Shown: in pieces, positions 21,812 through 32,189 of the stretch
Numbering within the stretch: position 1 is the first letter of the stretch
Layout: each line of letters starts with the position of its first letter
Assembly: GCF_030247195.1 (NCBI RefSeq)
Contig: NC_080671.1
Location: 297,147,586-297,211,585, forward strand
Origin: Topomyia yanbarensis
Lineage: Eukaryota > Arthropoda > Insecta > Diptera > Culicidae
Direction: 5' to 3'
Length of the DNA stretch: 64,000 nucleotides
Notes under the pieces: model-generated
What the model was told of the DNA's origin: nothing
Database searches by the model: none
The model's input: only the letters and a program-made list of their open reading frames with translations
Position numbers and translations under genes: made by a program

Positions 21812-22289
21812 TATTGTCGATGTCAATTTAAAATTTTTTTAATTGCTAACTTATAACTAGATTTAGTTGTATTGAGGTCATAAACTGCAGCAGTTTCGTG
21901 GAATTTGCTACAATACCTGTCCACCGGATTGTTCTGGACATAAGCTGTACGGTGTCTAGGAGTCCACAGAGGCGGACGATTCCTTATAAAAGAGATTATA
22001 ACTACTAGAGGGAGCGAAGCGCTACTGTCTCCATATATTCACAGACTGGCATATTGTATCCCATTACTTTGATATGTGTGTAGTGTGTCTGGGGCAATAT
22101 GTGTTAAACTAATGGGCCTAGCATATGTAAGAGCAAGATAATAAACCATCAGTGTTAACAGTGGCATGCTTATAGTTATTCTCTTTTTTCCTTATACCAC
22201 GAAAAGGAACAAACACATTAATCCTAGAAAGAATGTCGGGATAGTCAATATTGTTTGATAACGTAATTGTACATGAACATTTGTAGGAA

Positions 22290-22920
22290 AGTGCGGCGAG
22301 ACTCTATCGTTGGCAAATCTAGCACCATGTATCTATTATTATACGGCGGACTCGTTCCAAGGCAGTGAAACGAAGTTTTTTGTCGAACATTCCCAAATCA
22401 CGGATAGAATCCACCCTCTCGATGACACAGGCTTGAAGGATATATTCGCAACGCCAATTGCCAAGCGTCCGAAACTTATCACCTTACATTTATGGACATT
22501 GATCTGCATGCCGTTTAATAAGCACCCTTCCTCTATATTGTCTATATCGTCTTGAAGCACAGAAAAGTCGAGTCTTGAGGCAAATCCGTGCTGACACTCG
22601 TTAATTTTGTTGGAAGATGCAGCGCATATCGTATCATAGATAAACTATTTCTGAACTTTAGCTGGACAGTTCAATATCGAGATTCCTCTGTAATTTTCGA
22701 TATTGTGTATGTTTCCAGCCTTATGGATGGGAACAATAGCAACTTCTTTCCATACACTTAGGAAAACTTTTTCCTAGATTGAGAGTTGGAAAATTATGCT
22801 TACTGGTGCAGAGAGAGCTCGGGCACAATGTTTTATAAACGCAGGTTGCTAGCAATCTGGACCAGGCCCTTTCAACGGATCAACGCTTGACAGAGTGCTG
22901 AATACATCAACATTTACGTG
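22290..22920 (-). pseudogene. Non-LTR reverse transcriptase fragment
   Basis: Reading the minus strand from 22915 gives a degenerate RT amino-terminal region: a GPGPD box followed by a stop, then KHCARALSAPVSIIF, KEVAIVPIHKAGNIHNIENY and RGISILN. After about 22600 the frame jumps to VLQDDIDNIEEGCLLNGMQI...HKCKVISF, the thumb-side region, so the palm with the catalytic Asp pair is deleted. Several stops and shifts are present. Clade not assigned (Jockey- or R1-like). Confidence 0.7.
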
Positions 22921-22983
22921 AGGACGAGGAAGGTTTATAGTATACGTTGGCAATGTTTGAAGGTACTGTTGCGATGTATCAGC

Positions 22984-23118
22984 GGCGGATCCAGGGGGTG
23001 GGTCCTAGGAGTCCGAACCCCACCCCCGGGGGGTATTACATATTACGTATTGTACAATGAACATTTAAAAATCGAAATTTTGGCCCCCTCCGAATTTTTT
23101 TTCTGGATCCGCTCCTGG
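22984..23118. mobile_element. Small MITE with GGCGGATCCAG ends
   Basis: GCGGCGGATCCAGGGGG (about 22982) and TTTCTGGATCCGCTCC (about 23100-23116) form short inverted ends around a G/C-rich then AT-rich centre. A related GTGGCGGATTTCCC motif lies at 23219. Superfamily not assigned. Confidence 0.55.
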
Positions 23119-23502
23119 TCATACAGAATACAATGAATGAAAATCGAACATTTTATCACAAAAACATGCACACTGCTCCAGTTTGCAGCAGCTGCCAACA
23201 CCTGAGCACACAGTACAGTGGCGGATTTCCCTAAAAACTTGGCCAAAAGTCGAAAATGGTTTTGATTGACTTGCAAAGGTACAAAGGTACAGTTTTTAGG
23301 GGTACAGATTCAGATTTCCAAAATTCAAAATGGCCGACCATTTATATGAGCAAATTTTCACGAATGAAGATTTCTCGAAAAACATATGATTACGGTTTAA
23401 AAGCCAACTGTCAAAATTGTATATCCATTAGTTTCTTTTGGCTCTCGTTGTATCGTATGGATGTTTGAATGTCTTAGCTTGTCGAGCACCTACTACACTA
23501 CG

Positions 23503-23877
23503 TCAGTCGTTTAATAGTTGGTCTCTTTCCCAAGCGGAAAGTTCTAGCTTGATGGCACAGGTAAATATATCTAGAAAAGGTTCTGATCCGATAAAAACGT
23601 TTGATGAACTACACCTGGCTAATTCGTCGGCAACTTCGTTACCAAAGATTGCTTGGTGGCCTGGCATCCAGTAGATCATGACTTGATTCCGAGTTACCAT
23701 TTGTAAAGAAGGGATGAAGTCCCAAATAAGTTTGGGGATGACCTTGTTGTCAACAGTGCTGCTTGGATGTCTGAGAAGATTGCGATTTTTGCATGCCTGT
23801 AGTTTCGTTTCTTGTAGATCTCCGAGTAAGTATATACTATAAATTGGGATACCTCTGCCTGGAAAACTGTAGGCCAT
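23503..23877 (-). pseudogene. RNase H domain fragment of a non-LTR retrotransposon
   Basis: The 124-codon minus frame contains YWMPGHQAIFGNEVADELAR, the carboxy-terminal RNase H motif (His, Asn, Asp) of LINE-encoded RNase H, followed by FIGSEPFLDIFTCAIK as in the region after RNase H. The upstream part shows no convincing Asp-Glu-Asp residues. It lies on the 5' side of the RT fragment at 22290-22920 on the same strand, so it must come from a different element. Confidence 0.7.
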
Positions 23878-24213
23878 TATCCCATTGATATTGCTTTATA
23901 ATTCTTGGTCCGTAGACTCTCGAGCCAGTCAACTCACGCATTTTAGAATTATCTTTATGGAATATTTTTCTTGTTTTAATCCACCTAATTGTGCAATAGT
24001 CCATTTCTCATTCCTGAACACTTGCAGAGTTAAAAATAATCAAAGCTCTTTTTTGACGGTTGAAAATGAATCCGATGTGACTCGTGGGGAAAAGAAAAAA
24101 TGTTCATTCAGAAATCCATGTTATTCATTCAGTTGAATATCGTATAATAATATTCATTTTCCTCGGAAAACCTTCACGTGTTCTCCGTTAATACCAATTT
24201 TTTAAAAAATCTT

Positions 24214-24371
24214 TCCGGTCATGAGGTCGAAGATGGCAGCGGGGGCTTCCTGCCGGCTACTCCAGGCGAGCATAATCATATTTTTGACTCTACTGCTTTA
24301 CCAATCACTACCGTGTCCTCGCCCATTGAACCTTTAATTGATCGCGATGCTGATCACCCTGCTCTTACTGT
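24214..24371 (+). other. Coding-like remnant, origin unknown
   Basis: A short stretch with balanced composition reads HEVEDGSGGFLPATPGEHNH and continues with proline/threonine-rich residues before running into the MITE at 24374. It resembles the disordered amino-terminal part of a retroelement ORF1 but has no diagnostic motif. Confidence 0.25.
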
Positions 24372-24373
24372 TA

Positions 24374-24816
24374 GGGGAAAGTGGGCGGTTGCCGGCACTG
24401 GTCGGTTGTCGGCACCCCTATGTAGCTTTTGACAGAAACCAGACATGGACTTTCTGATAAATATTATTTGTGTGTTATGCTAGCACGATCTTTTCGTGCC
24501 GATTGCTGAAGCAAAAAGATTCGAATGTTCTGTTCTACAACCAATATATTTTTTGAACAAGTGAAACTCCACTTAAAAGATTTTTTTTGATGATTTGCTT
24601 AGTGTTATAGAAAGAAGTAAATCGATCGAAAAAGTATGCTCATTGAATGTTTACGATGTCAACTTATTCTATTTTATGATTCAACATTGAATGGCACCGA
24701 AATGTTTGCCACAATTTTTTTTTGGTCAGCTTTCAAAAAGGTTACTAAAATCGGTTGTCAGCACCCAAACATGGTCGGTTGTGGCAATTATCTCAATAGC
24801 CTAATCAATATGGGTA
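24374..24816. mobile_element. Left part of a TA-type MITE with GTTGTCGGCACC words
   Basis: TA-GGGGAAAGTGGGCGGTTG (24372) has the same terminal style as neighbouring MITEs. The word GGTCGGTTGTCGGCACCCC recurs at about 24401 and in diverged form at 24755 and 24775. Its inverted form, GGTGCCGACAAC, appears at about 27788, beyond the 24817-27407 element. I infer that the latter inserted into this one and that the right terminus is lost. Confidence 0.5.
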
Positions 24817-27407
24817 GGGGAACTGGGGGGAAGCCCGACACCCTGGGTAAGCCCGACACCCCACGACTTTTCCCAGATATCAAATTTTAAATCATACAAT
24901 AATGACAGGATATTATTAGTACGATTATTTTTGGCATTTCGATACATATCGATGCCATATGGGTTCATAAACGTCAACAAAATAAACAAAACAAGCGAAA
25001 GCAAAGTTGATGCGCTTTTGGATGTTATTTTTAGTTGATACCTTTTAAGGTTTTAATAACACAAAAGCTTTGAAAATGAACAGTTGTTTTGTAACACATT
25101 CTATTCTACTCTCCATACACCCAAAACGCGAACCGTATGAATTACATGCGAATAAGCATGATTCTAATGAGAATTTTGCATTGTAACTGGTATAATGCAT
25201 AGAAAGCGATATTGGTCCGGGACAAAAATGCATTAAATGGCGATTACATCACAAGAACTTACACAAACACACAGTTGGGAATGCATTAGTGAATTTAACG
25301 ATATCGGAGTATTAGTATTAAAATGACTCCGAACTAATACACATGAAAAGGACATCTTCACTCGGATACATGTGCGCTCTGAAAATACTAATACACGCTC
25401 AAGGATCTGTTTCCATTTCGCTTTTCTACTGATCACATGCTGCGTATTGGAGAGAACAGTTTATAACATCATCAAATTAGTGGGGTGCGGGTGATGATTA
25501 TATGTTGATATTATGTTTAGCTTTCGGCGTTCTCTCAACTCTAAATTTACCAGCGATATGCGAGTTCTAGCCACTAGATAGGTTGTGGTAGATAGGTAAA
25601 TGTGAATAATGATTAATGATTATTTAGGCGCACTATACGCAGGAGAAAGTTACCTATATGGGAACATTGGGCTAACAAGTTAATTCAACATTTGTCTGAT
25701 AGAAGCCGTCCGCCAATCATTTCTAGCATTCCTCATATCAACAGTACTTTCAGGTGATATTATATCAGTATTTCGCAGCAAAAATATCTATCTATCATAG
25801 ACTATAAAGGCAGTGATGACATGGTTGTGCACTTTTGAGCAGCAGTGGCAGTTACTCATTTCAATTTGTATTATTTCCCGAACATGCGAATCCAGCGCAC
25901 ATCATCGCCCTGGTCAACGATCATCGCAAATCAATCTGAGCACAAATCATTTTCTTCCACTCTTCTCTGAAACGTAGAATGAGAGAGCGATGATTTTACT
26001 GCAAAAATCGTTCGCTATGGGAAAATAACAACGCGTATATCACACACTCTCGTGAACGTAAACTGTTGACGCGTTTAGTGTGGTTGGAATTGAGCTGTTC
26101 GCAGACAAAAAGCGTAGCTGCGTATGAAGACAGAAGTTCTTACAAACACCACAGAGGTATTCATGTATAGAATACACAACCTTTTTGGCAGACTCAGTAA
26201 GCAAAACCAACTAATACTTCTACAGGCGGGCAGATAATATGGTAGCGTGTTTCATCATTTATATCATCATGAATCAAGCTGTGTTGGTATAATGCCGTAG
26301 CTATGCTTGGTCTACAATGCGAAGAAGGCATGATTTTAATTCGGAATATGCACGAAAGGATGTAATGCCTTTTTTGCATTGGGAAATTGTTTTGGGTGTA
26401 TCGTTATTTGTATGTATTGAAGATAAGTTTGAGTATTTCAATACTGTTAATTGAGCATTTAACAAAAATGGGCGCTGTTGGGGCAAGACCGACAGTTTTT
26501 GGGTGGGGTAAGACCGACACGGTGTTTAGATAATTGATTCGATACAAACGACTGGGTATATTTGTTGTGTTCAATTATACTATAATTACGTCATGTTAAT
26601 AATTGAAATACACGGAAACTATGTTTTTTGCATTTATTTATCAGTATTGTCTCAAGCCGACCAAAAAAATTAAAAATTAATTGAACGTGATTCATAATAA
26701 TATTACAAAAAGAAACGAAAAGTAAAATCTAATATGAGATTTTGAAATGATATTGATGAAAAACTTCATTGACCGTCGGATTGTTGATCAACAATGTTCC
26801 GAAAAATCACAACACGAACCGGATAGCTTACTACGAAGCGTGCGTCACTTCTAAGTGAATGAGTCCTAGTAACAGCGTATATAATCTGCTTGCAGAACAG
26901 CTCTTCCTCGTTAGAATGGCTATACAAGTGGCAATAAAGCTCGAAAGAATTACTTGAGAAAACCTGTACCATAATATAAACCATGCGTTAAACATGATTT
27001 ATTCATAACGCCACGCATTCGAATGCTCTTCCTCTTGCTACGCGATGAAACTACAGAAAGTATGCGTTTGCATCACACATACTCATATACATATAATTGC
27101 ACGTTATCACACATACACAATACATTTTTAATGGAAAAAAATGGACAAAAAGAAAGTTCAAAAGGGGGTCGCTCTTGCCCCTTTGGGGTGTCGGTCTTGC
27201 CCGCAGCGTTTTTAAAATGACATTTTTCTCCATTTTTTGGCAACCAATAATTTTTAATGAATTCAATTTTTTGAAACGCTGAAAAAATTATATTTTGTTA
27301 AGAACCACCTAAACAAGGATTATGCACAGAATATACAATTTTAGGAACTTTGTGGAATTTTAGAAAAATTATTGCGCTTAAGGTGTCGGACTTGCCCCGC
27401 GTTCCCC
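24817..27407. mobile_element. TA-target MITE-like element with GGGGCAAGTCCGACACC ends (2591 bp)
   Basis: TA-GGGGAACTGGGGGGAAGCCC (24815) and GGACTTGCCCCGCGTTCCCC-TA (to 27409) are inverted ends with a TA duplication. The word GGG(C/T)AAG(A/T)CCGACAC is reiterated at the left (about 24828, 24847) and in the interior (26482, 26505), and inverted at 27187 and 27383. At 2.6 kb it is long for a MITE, yet no transposase frame is visible. The interior carries no recognisable gene. Confidence 0.8.
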
Positions 27408-27409
27408 TA

Positions 27410-28446
27410 TTTTGGGACGGGCTTTAAGAATAGATACCTGAGATCGATCTTTGGCACCATTCTGAAAACCAGGAAGACGACTTCCGCTTTAGCATTTTAC
27501 ATTTACATGAAGAAAGCCCACCTGGTTGTGTTTTCACCGCTAGGTAGCACTGTATATACCAGATTGTCACGACCAGACAATTTGGCATGGGGGGAGGGGG
27601 TTGGTTACCCTGTAGCCACCCTCTCCCTTTGGCTGACTTCTATCTGATCTGTCTGATGCTTTGGTATAAAAAATGGACTGCCTGAAACTCGTTCAATTGC
27701 AGTGAATGCGATCCGTCAGTGCATTAGCAGTGCGTAATATTCGCACTAGTTTTTCACATATTTTTCCATTTTTAGTAAATTTTCTTGAGGTGCCGACAAC
27801 AAACCACATTTTTCAAAAGGGTAGAAATGATATCATTTTACTAAATTGTTTCAAGTTGACAGAATAAATTAAATTCTTTCATAAGTTATTTGCTAAGGCC
27901 TCTAGCTTTCCATTGGTATGCTTATTACCATATATTGTTCAATTGGAGCAATGTTGTGAGCCAAAAACAAAAGTATGCCGATAACCGAACACAACTCCCT
28001 ACCTTTAGTATACCCACTCAAATTGTCTATGAAGACTGTTACTGTTACGAATTCTTTGGATCATGGAATACTCCTGGGAAAATTGCAGCGACTCGGCGTC
28101 TCAGTGTTGGGTGTGGCTTGTTTCAGATCATAACTGACAAACCGTTCTGTACAGATCCAAATCGGATCGACAACTTCGGAATCGTTCACAAACCGGTCCG
28201 GAACTCCACAAGGCAACCTCGGTTCGATACTGTTCTCAATTTTTATACACACTGTCGCATCACTACTACCATTGGATTGTCGTCTGTTCTATGTAGACTA
28301 TATGAAAATTTTCAAAATAGTTAAATGTCTGTCGACTGACTGGAGTTACAAAGAATGTTGCATCTCTTTGAGGCATGGTGCACAAAAAATTTATGAGCTT
28401 AAGTATTGCAAAACGGTTACCAAAAATACAGAATAATCTGTATTTA
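27410..28446. other. No gene seen
   Basis: Mixed-composition DNA with the inverted MITE word at about 27788. The 144-codon plus frame at 27890-28324 lacks any domain I recognise. Confidence 0.4.
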
Positions 28447-28667
28447 TGTGTTACTAGGTTTTAATTGCCGCAAGGTTCTACTGTATCGATTTTGTATGGT
28501 TATTGTTGGCAAATTTGAGACTAAGAGAAACGAAAGCAATGAAATTGAAAGACGGATAGGTATTGTAGAGCGAATCAGTTATAAACTTAGAACGGAAAAC
28601 TAGGACTAGGCAGGCTCATATGGACATGATCGAAAGGAAATGTGAAGAATTCTTTGCCTTCTGCTAA
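28447..28667 (-). mobile_element. SINE-like repeat, 5'-truncated copy
   Basis: The segment from GTGTTACTAGGTTTTAATTG to TTTGCCTTCTGC is, in reverse orientation, highly similar to the insertion at 41374-41682 that breaks the degenerate I-clade element. The shared part is about 220 bp. The end corresponding to 41374-41460 is missing here, consistent with 5' truncation if CGCCGGCGTCGGCGG is the head. Confidence 0.7.
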
Positions 28668-28860
28668 ATAGGATTTATAGAGTGAGGACACTTAATCCTT
28701 GGGGAAATTTGATTCCCCTTCCATATCGCATAAACACAAAAAGTTATCACAATAAAAAAAGAAAATGCTATATTTGGTAGTTTATGATGTTTATAAAACA
28801 AATCCAATGTATTACATTTGTTTTGGAAAAGTTATATCATATTTTTGAAAACATGAGATA

Positions 28861-30166
28861 AAATTCATCTGGAAGATCTTTTTATGATATTTTGGACGAT
28901 TGTATGAGTTCGTCGAACTAATTATTTATGAATATTTTCAACTAAAATTACTTTATAAGGGCTTTTGTCTAGAAAAACACGTTTTTCGAATAAATAGTTA
29001 CACAACTTCTACAAAAAAACTAAATCTCGTTCACCACATGCAACAGGTACCTTTGATCCTTGTAACGCTGGGTACTCTTGATTTCTATCATTAACTCTCT
29101 TACACAGTTCCGAAATGTATAGGAATAGAAATAATCACTTACATAAAGTAACTGACAGTATAAATTGAACTAAAATGTTTGTTTCGCGGACAAATTTAGA
29201 CGAATTTCGCGCCAACTCGAACAAATGTTGGCAGCATCCTCTCAGATTTTAATGAAACTTTCTGTACATGAAGACTTTGTCATAAAAAGTCACTTTGCAT
29301 ACTTTGTTTTTCCAAAAATGATCTAGACTGTCTTTTGAAAAGGGCCAAACTTTTTTTGCCATTTTTTTTGAATTGGCTATAGTCTAAAAATAACAAATCC
29401 TACAAAAAATGTAGTAGGAGTGATTTTCACAAAATTAGTCAAATTTTTGAATAAAAATATTAAAAAAATTCTTCATTGACTCCTACACTGAAAAAAATCG
29501 ATTTTAAAAATTTAAAGCCGATTTACAAAAAAAAACCCATTTTTTATTTGGATAAAATTTTGTTGCAAGATAGATAATTTTGTACCCTACCTACCGTAAA
29601 AAATTCACTTTTGAGGAAAGAAAGTTATAAAAATATCACAAAATTAATTATCTGCTACATATTCACTGAACAGCACAACAAAATGTCAGAAGAACTCTAA
29701 GAGCTGTATAATAACGCCAAAACAATATCTGGAACTCAAAAATTCCACAGTTTTGTGCCTATTCCTGGGGGCAAAGTAGAGACAAAAGGTATTCTAATTC
29801 AGAAGATGAACCGAAAATATTTTCCTTGTATCTATAATACAAAGTAGCATGCATGAAGATAGTTTTAAGACAAATGTAATATATAAAAATAAATAATTAT
29901 GTTAAATTCAATATATGTAGTGGAAGTTATTTCTTTCACTGATTCTTCCTCAGCACTAAACAAGAAAATAAAAAAGTTATAATGGGATATTTGTTTAACG
30001 ACATAAACTCTTTTCAATGGGATTCTTGATTAAGAGGTTACATATCTTTTAGTGATAAAAATGTCAAGAAAGTTTGAATTTACGTGAAGGAATAAAGTAA
30101 TGATTTCATTACATCAAACTTATAATATTTTGGTAGCACATTTTTCAGTAAAATAAATAAATAAAT
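28861..30166. repeat. 1306-bp tandem duplication, copy 1
   Basis: AAATTCATCTGGAAGATCTT starts here and again at 30167. The copies align end to end with roughly 1-2 percent differences by eye. Copy 1 ends in a TAAATAAATAAATAAAT tail at about 30148-30170. No coding content recognised. Confidence 0.95.
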
Positions 30167-31464
30167 AAATTCATCTGGAAGATCTTTTTATGATATTTTG
30201 GACGATTGTATGAGTTCGTCGAACTAATTATTTATGAATATTTTCAACTAAAATTACTTTATAAGGGCTTTTGTCTAGAAAAACACGTTTTTCGAATAAA
30301 TAGTTACACATCTTCTACAAAAAAAACTAAATCTCGTTCACCACATGCAACAGGTACCTTTGATCCTTGTAACGCTGGGTACTCTTGATTTCTATCATTA
30401 ACTCTCTTACACAGTTCCGAAATGTATAGGAATAGAAATAATCACTTACATAAAGTACCTGACAGTATAAATTGAACTAAAATGTTTGTTTCGCGGACAA
30501 ATTTAGACGAATTTCGCGCTAACTCGAACAAATGTTGGCAGCATCCTCTCAGATTTTAATGAAACTTTCTGTACATGAAGACTTTGTCACAAAAAGTCAC
30601 TTTGCATACTTTGTTTTTCCAAAAATGATCTAGACTGTCTTTTGAAAAGGGCCAAACTTTTTTTGCCAATTTTTTTGAATTGGCTATAGTCTAAAAATGA
30701 CAAATCCTACAAAAAATGTAGTAGGAGTGATTTTCACAAAATTAGTCAAATTTTTGAATAAAAATATTAAAAAAATTCTTCATTGACTCCTACACTGAAA
30801 AAAATCGATTTTAGAAATTTAAAGTCGATTTACAAAAAAAAACCCATTTTTTATTTGGATGAAATTTTGTTGCATGATAGATAAATTTGTACCCTACCTA
30901 CCGTAAAAAAATCACTTTTGAGGAAAGAAAGTTATAAAAATATCACAAAATTAATTATCTGCTACATATTCACTGAACAGCACAACAAAATGTCAGAAGA
31001 ACTCTAAGAGCTGTATAATAACGCCAAAACAATATCTGGAGCTCAAAAATTCCACAGTTTTGTGCCTATTCCTGGGGGCAAAGTAGAGACAAAAGGTATT
31101 CTAATTCAGAAGATGAACCGAAAATATTTTCCTTGTATCTATAATACAAAGTAGCATGCATGAAGATAGTTTTAAGACAAATGTAATATATAAAAATAAA
31201 TAATTATGTTAAATTCAATATATGTAGTGGAAGTTATTTCTTTCACTGATTCTTCCTCAGCACTAAACAAGAAAATAAAAAAGTTATAATGGGATATTTG
31301 TTTAACGACATAAACTCTTTTCAATGGGATTCTTGATTAAGAGGTTACATATCTTTTAGTGATAAAAATGTCAAGAAAGTTTGAATTTACGTGAAGGAAT
31401 AAAGCAATGATTTCATTACATCAAACTTATAATATTTTGGTAGCACATTTTTCAGTAAAATAAA
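30167..31464. repeat. 1306-bp tandem duplication, copy 2
   Basis: Second copy, ending CAGTAAAATAAACAAAC at about 31464 instead of the TAAA tail. Small differences from copy 1 include an extra A in the A-run at about 30320 and substitutions spread evenly over the unit. Confidence 0.95.
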
Positions 31465-31844
31465 CAAACATAAGTTTATAAAAATAAATTGATAATTGTC
31501 GGAGTTATAGCTTTTTCCCCGAAACTCTTTTTTATTTAAGAGGTTTGAGGTGATCACGATTGGATACCAATAGATCATCTAAAATCCCAAAACCCAAAAA
31601 TTCCATTAGTATATGGGTATTCCTCGTACCTTAACGATTAGTTGAATAAATAATATTTTTTTCCTGCATTCGAGAACGTTTTAGTAAAAAATCACTGTTT
31701 TAAGTTCTAATAATTGTATTAAACAATTCTTATCCATGAAACAAAAATTTATGAATAAAAAAGGAACTACGAGAAAAATTAATTAGGATCAATTGAAAAA
31801 AAAATTATGAAAATTGATTGAGTAGTTTTTCGACAATCGTGATC

Positions 31845-31933
31845 ACTACCAACTGTAGCTAATAAAATCGGGTCAGAAAGCTGATAAAATCGGGGGTAGA
31901 TGAAATGGGCGCTGATAAAATCGGGTCTCCACT
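31845..31933. mobile_element. Right end of a TA-type MITE with GATAAAATCGGG words
   Basis: GCTGATAAAATCGGG or a variant occurs three times (about 31858, 31879, 31911) before CTCCACTG-TA. The layout of reiterated words and a TA edge parallels the other MITEs. No left terminus identified. Confidence 0.45.
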
Positions 31934-32154
31934 GTATTTGATTCTTCTTTTTTTACTTCACTCATTCTGGAGTACGCTTGATGTAACCTTGAATCCACCT
32001 TTTTGCTCGTTAGCATCTTGTGGGATATATTTGGCCTAAATTTTAACTTTATATTTTATCAAACACGATTAGATATTCAGTCATTTGATTTGATTTCGAG
32101 TAAGAATCCTGATTGACAGTTTCATGAAGGATAGAAAAATAATTCGATGAGATT

Positions 32155-32181
32155 TGTGTGTGTGTGTGTGTGTGTGTGTGT
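32155..32181. repeat. TG dinucleotide microsatellite
   Basis: Thirteen TG units inside a copy of a short repeat: the flanking AAAAATAATTCGATGAGATT recurs at about 35019. Confidence 0.9.
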
Positions 32182-32189
32182 TAACCTTC

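Noticed and set aside
27660..27720. TATAAAAA followed about 28 bp later by TCAATTG, like a core promoter
   Set aside because: AT-rich DNA yields such pairs often; no downstream gene is visible.
27890..28324. 144-codon plus-strand ORF
   Set aside because: No recognisable domain, no repeat support, composition like the surrounding non-coding DNA.
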